Assembly (NCBI GenBank): GCA_002354635.1
Contig: DELZ01000004.1
Location: 722,878 to 786,877, forward strand
Reading direction: 5' to 3'
DNA length: 64,000 nucleotides
From: Sphingomonadales bacterium UBA2683
Lineage (GTDB): Bacteria; Pseudomonadota; Alphaproteobacteria; Sphingomonadales; Sphingomonadaceae
Under the pieces are notes generated by a model that saw only the letters and a program-made list of their open reading frames with translations, was not told the DNA's origin and ran no database searches. The translations under genes and the position numbers were made by a program. Within the stretch, counting starts at the first letter, position 1. Each line of letters starts with the position of its first letter. Of the stretch, positions 8,551-16,328 are shown in pieces.

Positions 8551-9582
8551 ATGCCTGCTGCAGCGCCCACCAGACCAGTTTCTGTCAGCCTGATTGCTGT
8601 ACCAGAGGTATCGGCAATGGTTGTTTACGGACTACAGGAGGTGTTTTCCTGTGTCGGCACGATCTGGGAAAGCTTGACCGGCGAGAAGACCACGACCCGC
8701 CTGATGACGCCCCGAATTGTCGGGCGTACAACAGAACCGATGCGAACGACGTTTAATGCGATGCTGGCTGCGGATCACACATTTGATGAGCAACACCGTT
8801 CGGATGTAGTTGTCGTCGGCGACATGGTTTTCGAAGAGGACGGCGGTCCCGTTGGCCGGTGGGAGGAAGAAATTGCGTGGCTACGCGATCAATATGATCG
8901 CGGTGCTATAATTTGCTCAGTATGTACCGGTTCGATGATGCTGGCCGAAGCCGGATTGCTCGACAATCACGAGGCGACAACTCACTGGAGTGCACAGGGA
9001 ACGTTCGAAGAATGCTATCCGCGCGTATTATTAAGACCCGAGCGGGTATTGGTGCCAACAGGCCTGGAACACCGAATCGTCACGAGCGGTGGTGCGACAT
9101 CCTGGACCGAATTGGCGCTCTATCTGGTCGCGAGATTTTGCGGTGATGCTGAGGCGCGGCGGATCGCCAAGGTTTTCCTGTTCGGCGACCGGTCCGACGG
9201 GCAATTGCCGTTCGCCGCGATGGTCCGCCCAAAACAATATGAAGATGCTGTCGTCGCGCATTGTCAAACGTGGATTGCCGATCATTATGCTGTGGCAAAT
9301 CCGGTGTCACGCATGGCGGAGCATTCGGGGCTTTCACTACGCACATTTAAAAGGCGCTTTATGAAAGTGACGGGCTATGCTCCGCTCGGCTACGTTCAGT
9401 CGCTGCGAATTGAGGAAGCCAAACATATGCTCGAAACGACAGATGAGACCATCGACGATATTGCGGCACAGGTCGGATACCAAGAACCAAATTCTTTTCG
9501 CCGGTTGTTCAAAAAAATGACAGGCATTGCACCCAATCAATATAGATTACGGTTCAAAAATGTAGTTTCGATTGAGTGCTGA
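8551..9582 (+). CDS. GlxA-type transcriptional regulator (DJ-1/PfpI domain + AraC HTH)
   Basis: This 343-residue regulator has an N-terminal DJ-1/PfpI (class I amidotransferase-like) domain, about residues 10-195, fused to a C-terminal AraC-type double helix-turn-helix, about 240-338. The nucleophile-elbow-like ICSVCTGSMMLAEAGLL marks the first domain. The second shows SLRTFKRRF and the AraC signature DDIAAQVGYQEPNSFRRLFKK. Such regulators often sense small metabolites through the non-catalytic DJ-1 domain. It is divergent from the Tat-protein/MddA-like operon and is the obvious candidate to control it. The ATG has only a weak Shine-Dalgarno sequence. Confidence 0.88.
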   Translation: MPAAAPTRPVSVSLIAVPEVSAMVVYGLQEVFSCVGTIWESLTGEKTTTRLMTPRIVGRTTEPMRTTFNAMLAADHTFDEQHRSDVVVVGDMVFEEDGGPVGRWEEEIAWLRDQYDRGAIICSVCTGSMMLAEAGLLDNHEATTHWSAQGTFEECYPRVLLRPERVLVPTGLEHRIVTSGGATSWTELALYLVARFCGDAEARRIAKVFLFGDRSDGQLPFAAMVRPKQYEDAVVAHCQTWIADHYAVANPVSRMAEHSGLSLRTFKRRFMKVTGYAPLGYVQSLRIEEAKHMLETTDETIDDIAAQVGYQEPNSFRRLFKKMTGIAPNQYRLRFKNVVSIEC

Positions 9583-9784
9583 AGTTCTGGAATCTCATTT
9601 GCCAACATTTGATTGGCGCAGTCTAAAAAAGGCTCAAAATCCAACGCCCGCTTTGGAAATATAGCAGATTTTAGCAATCGTTCGGTTCAATGACCGCTTC
9701 CCACCCAGTTGCAGTCATCGAGAACAAGCAAATCTATAGTCAGCTTTCGGCAACAAGCGAAGTCAGAGGCCCGTTGCGGCAACC

Positions 9785-10687
9785 CTATCCCATCGGATCC
9801 AGCGCGCTCGGCTTGCGCAAGCGACCCATGTCGCCGATTTCATCGGACCGGCTGGACCAGCCGCCAGAACCGCCGCCCTGCGCCATTGCCTCCAGCGCCG
9901 CGATCCGGTCTTCGGTGGCCGGGTGGGTGGAGAACATCTGGCGGACACCGCCGGGCACGATATAGAGCTGTGCCGCCGCCGGGTTGCGCTCGGCAACCGG
10001 ATTGGGGGTGCGGGCGGCGACGCCGGAAATCTTGCCGAGCGCGGCGGCGAGCGACAGCGGCTTGCCGCTGATCTGGGCGGCTGCGGCATCGGCGCCGAAT
10101 TCGCGGGTGCGGCTGATCGCCATTTGCACGATCATCGCTGCAAAGGGCGCGATCAGCACCGCCATCAGCCCGGCAATTCCGGCGTTGCGATCGCGGAAGA
10201 ACAGGCCGAAATTGGCGAGCATCGACACCGCACCGGCAATGGTCGCGACCATCGTCATGATCAATGTGTCGCGGTTTTTCACATGGCCGAGTTCGTGCGC
10301 CATCACGCCCTCGATTTCGTCATGGTTGAGCATTTTCAGCAGACCGGTGGTCGCGGCAACCGCCGAATGTTCCGGGTCGCGGCCGGTGGCGAAGGCGTTG
10401 GGCTGGGCCTGGTCGACGATATAGACTTTCGGCATCGGCAGCTGCGCGCGCTGCGCCAGATTCCTGACCATATTGTAAAATTCGGGGTGACTGGACGCAT
10501 CGACCTCGACCGCCTTGTGCATTTTCAGCACGATCTTGTCGGCGTTCCAGTAGGTGAACAGGTTCATGCCGGCCGCGACCAGCAAAGCGATAATCGCGCC
10601 GCCGCTGCCACCCAGCGAATAGCCCAGAACCATGAACAGCGCCGTCAGCGCCGCCAGCAGCATGGTTGTTTTCATGAAATTCATCAT
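9785..10687 (-). CDS. htpX: Zinc metalloprotease HtpX
   Basis: HtpX is an inner-membrane M48 zinc protease that degrades misfolded membrane proteins together with FtsH. The 300-residue protein has two N-terminal hydrophobic segments (about 7-22 and 28-45), the zinc motif HELGH at 131-135, two further hydrophobic segments (about 145-160 and 172-192) and the third-ligand region REFGADAAAA. A Gly/Ser-rich tail follows FSTHPATEDRIAAL. In-frame ATGs at 10687, 10684 and 10675 are all possible starts. It is divergent from the DUF1674 gene. The 202 bp between it and the GlxA-type regulator show nothing I recognise. Confidence 0.95.
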   Translation of the reverse strand: MMNFMKTTMLLAALTALFMVLGYSLGGSGGAIIALLVAAGMNLFTYWNADKIVLKMHKAVEVDASSHPEFYNMVRNLAQRAQLPMPKVYIVDQAQPNAFATGRDPEHSAVAATTGLLKMLNHDEIEGVMAHELGHVKNRDTLIMTMVATIAGAVSMLANFGLFFRDRNAGIAGLMAVLIAPFAAMIVQMAISRTREFGADAAAAQISGKPLSLAAALGKISGVAARTPNPVAERNPAAAQLYIVPGGVRQMFSTHPATEDRIAALEAMAQGGGSGGWSSRSDEIGDMGRLRKPSALDPMG

Positions 10688-10769
10688 CTCTACTCGCTTG
10701 AATATGGTCGTTTCATCCTCAATATAGGATCAGAGGCGGGACGATTCAATTTGGCGAACAGGCAAAATC

Positions 10770-10952
10770 ATGACCGATAGCAAAAGAAAAGCCGGCGAGC
10801 GGCCAGCGCATGTGAAGGCGCCGGCGCATCTTTCCCCCAGCAAGCCGGTGCCGGAACCCGATCCGATCGAGAAAGCCGGGGACATCGCCGATAAAAAGGG
10901 CCCGACCCGCTATGGCGACTGGGAGCACAAGGGCATCGCGGTCGATTTCTGA
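10770..10952 (+). CDS. DUF1674 protein, SDHAF4-like succinate dehydrogenase assembly factor
   Basis: This 60-residue protein ends GPTRYGDWEHKGIAVDF, the diagnostic C-terminal motif of DUF1674. In eukaryotes the family is SDHAF4, which binds the flavinylated SdhA subunit and promotes complex II assembly. The N-terminal two thirds are Lys/Pro-rich and probably disordered. It is a single gene, convergent with the glycosyltransferase-like gene and divergent from htpX, and far from any sdh gene in this window. The complex II role is transferred from the family. Confidence 0.88.
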   Translation: MTDSKRKAGERPAHVKAPAHLSPSKPVPEPDPIEKAGDIADKKGPTRYGDWEHKGIAVDF

Positions 10953-10964
10953 CTGAGCGACGGT

Positions 10965-12143
10965 TCAGCCGATAGCGAGATAGTCGGCGATCGCGTCCGC
11001 CGCGCGTTGTGACGGAGGCTGATCGCTGTCCATATCGAAGGAATAGGCAAAGGCCTGCGTCTGGACATGCCGATATTCGTCCGGTAGCGGCGTTACTTCG
11101 GCCAGGGCGGCGCCCAGGCCGGCGGGATCATCGAGCACGGGGCCAAAGGTCCAGTGCTCGTAATTGGGATTGCCGCGCCACTCGGCTTCATGGGAATTCA
11201 GGAAAATCGCCGGGCGCGGGGTGCGGATATATTCGTAAATCTGGCTGCTGACATCGCCGAGATAGATGTCGGCGGCACTGGTATAGGTCATGTCGACGCT
11301 GCGGCTGCTGCCGGTGTCGATATGGATATGGTCGAGCGCGGCGTAGCGCGGGTCGATGCGCTGGCGGAAGCGCAGCAGACGATGCTCGACCGAGGCCAGA
11401 ATCTTGCGCTGGAACAGCATCACATGCGGCGCGAAAATCAGATTATAGTCCGTCTGCCCGGCGAAATGGTCGAGAATCTGCTCGCCGAAGCGGAACCAGG
11501 AGGAGAACAAAGGATCGAAATGCGGGTTGTAGAGCACGGTCGGCTTGTCATTGTCGAACAGCGGGACCGGCGGGCGGTCGCCGTAGGCCTCGAACTTGGG
11601 ATAGCCGACGAGGCGGTGATTGTCGGGGCGGATCACGCCGGCGGCCAGCATCCGGTCGCGGGTCTTGGCGCCGGGCAGCAGCACATAGTCGAACAGGCCG
11701 ATTTCCGGCGAGAAGCCGATCGACCGGTCCCCTGCCCCATGCGGAAAGAAGATCAGCGCCGGCCGGTCGGTCCGCCCGTTTTTCTTGAGAAAGGTGGTCG
11801 TCGTCTCCGGCACCACCAGCGCGTCGAACTGGCGGAACAGGTCTGTGCTGCGCTTCAGGCTGCTGAGCCGGTTGAGTGGTATCATGTTGCCGAGCATTTT
11901 CTCGACCAGCCGGACCCCGGCATGCGGCCGGATCGACCAGAAGGCGGGCACCGGACAGGCGGGATCGAGAAAGCTGCGCACTGCTTCGGCCTGCCGCTCG
12001 CTGGAGGTGATGACTTCGACGCTCGCCGTCGGGGCCCGCCGCTGCAACGCGGCAATGATCGGCGCGACATGGGCGACCTGGTGCAGTTCGTCATGATTGA
12101 ACAGGAAGCCGATGCGCCGGGGGGCGCTGGATGAATCGGCCAT
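10965..12143 (-). CDS. CDP-glycerol glycerophosphotransferase/glycosyltransferase-like protein
   Basis: This 392-residue protein has two Rossmann-like halves, as in GT-B enzymes and CDP-glycerol:polyglycerol phosphate glycerophosphotransferases. Supporting segments are FFPHGAGDRSIGF (the HG motif near residue 150), LLPGAKTRDRMLAAG, VLYNPHFDPLFSSW and, near the C-terminus, SAADIYLGDVSSQIYEY, which matches the D-x-S-S/T-x-x-E region of that family. No signal peptide or TM segment is visible, so it is probably cytoplasmic or membrane-associated and may act on a surface polymer. The start at 12143 (MADSSSAP) is preferred to an upstream codon. The adjacent nucleotidyltransferase gene is divergent. 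Confidence 0.7.
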   Translation of the reverse strand: MADSSSAPRRIGFLFNHDELHQVAHVAPIIAALQRRAPTASVEVITSSERQAEAVRSFLDPACPVPAFWSIRPHAGVRLVEKMLGNMIPLNRLSSLKRSTDLFRQFDALVVPETTTTFLKKNGRTDRPALIFFPHGAGDRSIGFSPEIGLFDYVLLPGAKTRDRMLAAGVIRPDNHRLVGYPKFEAYGDRPPVPLFDNDKPTVLYNPHFDPLFSSWFRFGEQILDHFAGQTDYNLIFAPHVMLFQRKILASVEHRLLRFRQRIDPRYAALDHIHIDTGSSRSVDMTYTSAADIYLGDVSSQIYEYIRTPRPAIFLNSHEAEWRGNPNYEHWTFGPVLDDPAGLGAALAEVTPLPDEYRHVQTQAFAYSFDMDSDQPPSQRAADAIADYLAIG

Positions 12144-12181
12144 TATCTCTCTTCCATCGGGAATCCGACCCCATCTGTTCT

Positions 12182-12201
12182 CTGGTTCCGGGCGGAACCA
12201 G
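12182..12201. repeat. Perfect 8-bp hairpin in the leader of the glycosyltransferase-like gene
   Basis: Arms CTGGTTCC (12182-12189) and GGAACCAG (12194-12201) flank a 4-nt loop. It lies 39 bp upstream of the leftward gene's start, in the 228-bp divergent gap. It may be a leader hairpin or an operator. Only the pairing is certain. Confidence 0.4.
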
Positions 12202-12371
12202 TCCGTCCGCAACCGTCTTTGGACAAATTATTTGCGGAAGTCTACGCGGTCGCCGGGCGTGGGGGCTGGTGGCGTAAAATAAGCGGATGGTTCGGCGGCC
12301 TGCTTTGCAAATACACAAGCTGCGGCTAAAGCGCTTGCAGCGCACCCGGTTTTTGCGGGCTGCGATGGGAA

Positions 12372-13223
12372 ATGATAAGGATGTCCGTGCCCCCTGTTAG
12401 CGATTCCGCCCTGTCCGCCGATGATCGTCAAGGCGGCAAGACACCGCTCTGGACCGCGATCATATTGGCGGGACAGCGACCGGAGGGGGACCCGATGGCC
12501 GCCTTTTGCAACGTCCGGTACAAGGCGCTGATCCCGATCGCCGGCCAGACGATGCTCGAGCGGGTTGCCCGCGCGCTGCTGGCGTCGCCCCAAATCGGCA
12601 GGATCGTGATCATGGCCCAGTCGCCGGAAGGGCTGAAGGCTGGCCTCGGCCCCGACCTGGCAGAAAATGGCGCGGTTGCCTTTGTCGAATCCGGCGATGG
12701 CATCGCGACCAGCATTCATGGCGTCGCCGGCACCGCTATCGCGCCATGGCCGGTGCTGGTGACCACGGCGGACAATGCGCTGCTGACTGCTGATATTCTG
12801 AACAGTTTCTTTAGCGGTCAGGACGGGCAGCATGTCGCGGTCGGCGTGGTCGAGCGCAGAACGATGCTGGCCGCCTATCCCGATGCGCGGCGGACCTGGC
12901 TGAAATTCCGGGGCGGAGCCTATAGCGGCGCCAATCTTTTTGCGTTGCATAGTGCGGCGGCCATGCCCGCACTCGCCTTGTGGTCGACGGTCGAGAAAGA
13001 CCGCAAGAAGGGCTGGAAAATCTTTGCCCGCTTCGGCCCCTGGCTGCTGCTTCGGGCGCTCAGCCGGACGATCCGCTTCGAGGAGGCAATGGCGCGGGCA
13101 GGAGCGCGCCTGTCGCTGCGGGCCGCACCAGTGGTCCTCCCTTTCGCCGAAGCAGCGATCGATGTCGACAAGCCGGGGGATCTGGAACTGGTTACGCGGA
13201 TTCTGCAACAGCGGGAGGGGTAG
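12372..13223 (+). CDS. MobA-like nucleotidyltransferase family protein
   Basis: This 283-residue protein has an N-terminal NTP-transferase (GT-A-like) fold: TAIILAGQRPEGD (residues 29-41) is the nucleotide-binding loop, followed by YKALIPIAGQTMLERV and TTADNALLT where a metal-binding Asp is expected. The family includes MobA, GlmU-like and sugar-nucleotide pyrophosphorylases. The C-terminal half (WSTVEKDRKKGWKIFARFGP, LPFAEAAIDVDKPGDLELV) matches the annotated 'nucleotidyltransferase family' found in sphingomonads. In-frame ATGs at 12372 and 12381 both fit. The substrate is not identifiable. Divergence from the glycosyltransferase-like gene hints at a shared role in a surface polymer, which is inference only. 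Confidence 0.7.
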   Translation: MIRMSVPPVSDSALSADDRQGGKTPLWTAIILAGQRPEGDPMAAFCNVRYKALIPIAGQTMLERVARALLASPQIGRIVIMAQSPEGLKAGLGPDLAENGAVAFVESGDGIATSIHGVAGTAIAPWPVLVTTADNALLTADILNSFFSGQDGQHVAVGVVERRTMLAAYPDARRTWLKFRGGAYSGANLFALHSAAAMPALALWSTVEKDRKKGWKIFARFGPWLLLRALSRTIRFEEAMARAGARLSLRAAPVVLPFAEAAIDVDKPGDLELVTRILQQREG

Positions 13224-13288
13224 GACCGCCTGCAGTCCCGATCCAGTCTCCTGGAGAAGATTGGTATCTCCGAAGCAGCGAAGGAGCG

Positions 13289-13353
13289 GCAATCGGGGGC
13301 AAGCCACCCTCGCTCGCCCTCGGGAGTTTTTCGGATGACAATCCGCCGGATTG
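13289..13353. repeat. Intergenic repeat copy 1 (65 bp)
   Basis: This 65-bp element is identical at 63 of 65 positions to a second copy at 13401-13465, 112 bp away in the same orientation. The core ends with AGTTTTTCGGAT followed by GACAATCCG and its inverted half. The right part of the hairpin is disrupted in this copy. It lies downstream of the nucleotidyltransferase gene and looks like a REP/MITE-type dispersed element. Confidence 0.75.
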
Positions 13354-13400
13354 AGTCATCCTGCTGTAAATCGGGTAACTCGCTACGTGATGGTGGTGGG

Positions 13401-13484
13401 GCAATCGGCGGCAAGCCACCCTCGCTCGCGCTCGGGAGTTTTTCGGATGACAATCCGCCGGATTGTCATTTTATCCGAAAAACT
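13401..13484. repeat. Intergenic repeat copy 2 with full hairpin, abutting tRNA-Gly
   Basis: The 65-bp repeat (13401-13465) continues here into a complete inverted repeat. AGTTTTTCGGAT (13437-13448) plus GACAATCCG (13449-13457) pair across a single base with CGGATTGTC (13459-13467) and, after a 5-nt bulge, ATCCGAAAAACT (13473-13484). The far arm ends exactly on the CCA end of the tRNA-Gly gene, which reads toward it. It could serve as that tRNA's terminator as well as being a mobile REP-like element. Confidence 0.75.
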
Positions 13485-13558
13485 GGAGCGGGCGAAGAGA
13501 TTCGAACTCTCGACCCCAACCTTGGCAAGGTTGTGCTCTACCCCTGAGCTACGCCCGC
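13484..13558 (-). tRNA. tRNA-Gly (anticodon GCC)
   Basis: The minus strand folds as a tRNA. The acceptor GCGGGCG (5' end at 13558) pairs with CGCCCGC, the discriminator is U and CCA is encoded (13484-13486). The D-arm reads AGCTCAGGGGTAGAGC, the anticodon loop CTTGCCAAG gives GCC, and the T-arm contains GTTCGAATC. Length is 75 nt with CCA. The 212 bp upstream of it, up to cnoX, hold no recognised gene. Confidence 0.96.
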
Positions 13559-13770
13559 TCGGCGGCTGTGACATGGGTATCGTCATCAGCAGATTGAGGC
13601 GCGCGGTTAGCATGGGTTTTCGCACCCCGCAAGCCCCATTTGACCTCCGTCCGACAGCAAAAGCAAAAATATGCTTGGCATTGGCGCTCCGCTCCCCACA
13701 TAAAGCCCTCCAGATGAATGATTTGGGCGCCGATCCGGGCATGGATCCAGCGCTATAACAGGAGCATGAC

Positions 13771-14679
13771 GTGGCAACAGCAGGACTGACAGTCGAAGAA
13801 CAGAAGGCGGTAGAGGCGTTTCAGCAACAGGTGGTGGCACCGAGCATGAAGAAGCTCGTCATCCTCGATTTCTGGGCCGAATGGTGCGGTCCGTGCAAGG
13901 CGCTGACGCCGCTGCTGGAAAAGGTCGCCGCCCAATATGCCGACAAGGGCGTGGTGCTGGCCAAGATCAATGTCGACGAGAACAAGTTTATTGCGGCGCA
14001 ATTCCAGGTCCAGTCGATCCCGACGGTCTATGCCATTTTCCAGGGCAAGCCGGTCGCCGATCTGACCAGCGCGCGCAGCGAAAGCCAGCTGACCGGCGCG
14101 CTCGATCAGCTGCTCGCGCAACTGCCGGTCGGTGGCGGTGAGGAACCGGAACAGGATCTCGCGCCGCTGCTGGCGATGGCCGAGGAAGCGCTGGCCGGCG
14201 ACGATGCCGAGCGCGCTGCCGGCATATTCGCGCAAATTGCCGAAATGGCGCCGGACAATGCCGAAGCGGTTGGCGGGCTGATTCGGGCGATGGTTGCCGC
14301 CGGCCACCTGGAGCAGGCCGAGGCGGCGCTGGCCGAACTGCCGGAGACCCTGCAGAACGACCCTGCGGTCGAACGGGCGCAGACCACCTTGCAACTGGCA
14401 AAGGACAGGCCGGACGAAGGTGCCCTGGAAGCGCTGAAAGCGGCGGTTGCAGCAGACGAAAAGGACCATCAGGCCCGCTATGATCTGGCAGGCGCGCTGA
14501 TCGCGACGGGCGATCATGATGCCGCGGCCGAGCATCTGCTGGCGATCATTGCTGCCGACAGGGACTGGAACGACGGCGCAGCCCGGCAGAAACTGCTGTC
14601 GCTGTTCGAAATGGTCGGCCTGGAAGACGAATGGGTCGCCGCGACCCGGCGCAAGCTCAGCGCGCTGCTGTTCGGATGA
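13771..14679 (+). CDS. cnoX: Thioredoxin/TPR chaperedoxin CnoX (YbbN-like)
   Basis: This 302-residue protein has an N-terminal thioredoxin domain with a complete active site WCGPC (Cys39, Cys42), followed by TPR-like helical repeats from about residue 130 to 300. That is the CnoX/YbbN layout: a holdase that protects clients from oxidation and hands them to GroEL/DnaK. Unlike E. coli CnoX, the redox CXXC is intact, so it may also reduce client disulfides. The start is GTG at 13771, preceded by AGGAG at a suitable distance; a nearby ATG is out of frame. Its stop overlaps the next gene as ATGA, starting a three-gene coupled operon. Confidence 0.88.
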   Translation: MATAGLTVEEQKAVEAFQQQVVAPSMKKLVILDFWAEWCGPCKALTPLLEKVAAQYADKGVVLAKINVDENKFIAAQFQVQSIPTVYAIFQGKPVADLTSARSESQLTGALDQLLAQLPVGGGEEPEQDLAPLLAMAEEALAGDDAERAAGIFAQIAEMAPDNAEAVGGLIRAMVAAGHLEQAEAALAELPETLQNDPAVERAQTTLQLAKDRPDEGALEALKAAVAADEKDHQARYDLAGALIATGDHDAAAEHLLAIIAADRDWNDGAARQKLLSLFEMVGLEDEWVAATRRKLSALLFG

Positions 14680-15296
14680 GCGAAACCAAACGCCTTTCGA
14701 TCTTCCCGCTGTCCGGAGCCTTGCTGTTTCCGGGCATGCATTTGCCGCTGCATATATTCGAGGACCGCTACCGCGCCCTGATCAACGACGCGATGGCGCG
14801 GGACCGGCAGATCGGGATGATCCAGCCAAAGGAAGGCGGTGATCGCCCTGCCCTGTTCGATGTCGGCTGTCTTGGCAAGATTATCGATATCGAGGCGCTG
14901 GACGACGGCCGCTTCAATGTGGTGCTGGAAGGCCTGGCGCGATTCCGGATTGTCGAGGAAATCGATGCCTCTACCGCGTTCCGGCAGGTCCGGGCGGAAA
15001 TCGAGGACGATCTGGAAATCGACGAGGTACTGGCCAGCGCCGAACGCGCGGCGCTGGAAATCGAATCGCGGAAATTTGCCGAATTGCAGGGCTATCAGGT
15101 GGACTGGGACAGTATCGGGCGACTCGACGACACGGCCTTTGTCAACGGCATCGCCCAGATTGCCCCTTTTGATGCGGCGTCGAAACAGGCGCTGCTGGAA
15201 GTCGACGGTCTGGCCAATCGCGCCGAACTGATCATCCAGCTGTTGCAGTTTTTTGGCCGTCAGGACGGGGATGACGACCGTGTTACATTGCAATGA
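14676..15296 (+). CDS. LON peptidase substrate-binding domain protein
   Basis: This 206-residue protein consists of the N-terminal (LON substrate-binding, PUA-like) domain without the ATPase or protease parts. The opening LSIFPLSGALLFPGMHLPLHIFEDRYR is cut here as FPLSGALLFPG (about 10-20) and HIFEDRYRAL, both diagnostic, and FNVVLEGLARFRI follows. Stand-alone LON_substr_bdg proteins are common in alphaproteobacteria, but their role is not settled. It is coupled by ATGA overlaps to cnoX upstream and the Trm112-like gene downstream, a set that points to protein quality control. Confidence 0.88.
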   Translation: MSETKRLSIFPLSGALLFPGMHLPLHIFEDRYRALINDAMARDRQIGMIQPKEGGDRPALFDVGCLGKIIDIEALDDGRFNVVLEGLARFRIVEEIDASTAFRQVRAEIEDDLEIDEVLASAERAALEIESRKFAELQGYQVDWDSIGRLDDTAFVNGIAQIAPFDAASKQALLEVDGLANRAELIIQLLQFFGRQDGDDDRVTLQ

Positions 15297-15484
15297 ACGA
15301 CCCGCATAGCGCCCTCGATCCCGATTTGCTGGCGATACTGGTCTGCCCGATAACCCGGACCGCGCTGACTTTCGATGCAGACGCACAGGAACTGATCAGC
15401 GAAGCCGCGGGTCTGGCCTATCCGATTCGGGATGGTGTACCGGTCATGCTGGTGGAAGAAGCGCGCAAACTGCGGGGAGATTGA
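15293..15484 (+). CDS. Trm112 family small protein
   Basis: This 63-residue protein of the Trm112/YcaR (UPF0434) family contains LLAILVCPITRTALTFD and LAYPIRDGVPVMLVEEAR. Only one cysteine (in the VCP motif) is present, so it probably does not hold a full zinc knuckle. The eukaryotic relative activates methyltransferases; the bacterial role is less clear. It overlaps the LON-domain gene stop as ATGA and ends the operon. Confidence 0.9.
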   Translation: MNDPHSALDPDLLAILVCPITRTALTFDADAQELISEAAGLAYPIRDGVPVMLVEEARKLRGD

Positions 15485-15552
15485 CCGCGCGGGGTCGTGT
15501 CGACGCGGCCTTTGCCGGTATCGGCATAAACGGGCTTTCGTTGTCTATCCTG

Positions 15553-15729
15553 TCAGGAGGCCGCTTCGGCACGCGCCACGGAGGCGCTTTCTTCTTTCTC
15601 GGGAGCGCTGAAATATGTCAGGCTTATAGCAAGAACGAGAGCGCCAATAATCGAGCCCCAGATCACCAGATGCCCCAGAAACAATTCCCTGTTCCTGTAG
15701 TTCTGCCGTTCATTTTCAATTTTTATCAT
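15553..15729 (-). CDS. Small single-pass membrane protein, unknown function
   Basis: This 58-residue frame has a charged N-terminus (KIENERQNYRNRE), one hydrophobic segment (about residues 18-40, LVIWGSIIGALVLAISLTYF) and an Ala/Glu/Ser-rich tail. The ATG at 15729 was chosen; an upstream in-frame TTG at 15759 is possible. No family is recognised. The amphipathic-plus-TM layout makes it credible as a gene despite a weak ribosome-binding site. It is convergent with the Trm112-like gene. Confidence 0.5.
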   Translation of the reverse strand: MIKIENERQNYRNRELFLGHLVIWGSIIGALVLAISLTYFSAPEKEESASVARAEAAS

Positions 15730-15823
15730 GGCATTCGCACTCTTTACTCTACGCAACAAAACATCACTCTATTCAATCCGGAAACACTGGCTTGAGTCTG
15801 ATAGCCCAATTTCACAATCATCT

Positions 15824-15864
15824 CCGGGTTGACCCAATTTATGGGAGAATTTGGATCAACCCGG
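15824..15864. repeat. Inverted repeat with 9-bp arms
   Basis: CCGGGTTGA (15824-15832) pairs with TCAACCCGG (15856-15864). Inside, after one mismatch, CCAA pairs with TTGG. It lies just upstream of the small membrane-protein gene on the other strand and 465 bp before the HTH gene. It could be an operator, a decayed mobile-element end or a transcribed hairpin. Confidence 0.5.
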
Positions 15865-16216
15865 ATCTGACTTCCCAAACAAGCAACGCCGACTGGCGTG
15901 CTTCCTTTTGGTTCGGATTGAATGTCGATTGCAGCGAGGGAATACTGACCAGAATATTCCGTTCACCCTAGACCATGATCATGCCGGACGGCGGACTGTA
16001 ATTCTGGGGGACCAGAACCTTGAACCACCGTTCCGCACAAACATCGCCAACGACTTCTTGCCGAACAGTCAGCACTATGGGCCGGAGCGAGGGCCTTCTC
16101 GAGTTTCAAACCGTAACAAACCCACGGCAGGGGTTACAAGTTAACATCTCTGCGACAAAACTCGTCAAAATTCAGGAAAATCGGCAAAAATTTTCCGTGT
16201 CTTGTTAACCTTTTGT

Positions 16217-16241
16217 AGCGGTTACATCGAATATAACCGCT
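16217..16241. promoter_or_regulatory. Palindromic candidate operator upstream of the HTH gene
   Basis: Perfect 8-bp arms AGCGGTTA (16217-16224) and TAACCGCT (16234-16241) are separated by 9 bp, so equivalent positions are 17 bp apart. They lie in AT-rich DNA about 90 bp upstream of the membrane-anchored HTH gene. The geometry suits a dimeric regulator, possibly that HTH protein itself. Confidence 0.4.
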
Positions 16242-16328
16242 CCATGAGCATTCAGGACCCAATCTTTTTGCAAGGTAATCCGAAGGTTAGCAATATGGCG
16301 ACCATTCCTTTTTGCCAAATGATTTCCC

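Larger units (their letters stand above)
15730..16328. other. About 600 bp without a convincing gene, leader of the HTH/RadC cassette
   Basis: No frame here looks protein-like. Short frames exist (for example a 97-codon plus-strand frame at 15851-16144), but I recognise nothing in them and see no good start site. The stretch has two clear inverted repeats (15824-15864 and 16217-16241) and becomes AT-rich from about 16140, which fits a promoter and regulatory leader for the rightward cassette that starts at 16329. Confidence 0.6.

Noticed and set aside
13289..13465. Two similar repeats considered as a CRISPR array
   Set aside because: Only two units, 65 bp long with internal palindrome, unequal context and no cas genes.
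15851..16144. 97-codon plus-strand frame in the 15.7-16.3 kb gap
   Set aside because: No family, no good ribosome-binding site, and unnatural composition; left as non-coding.
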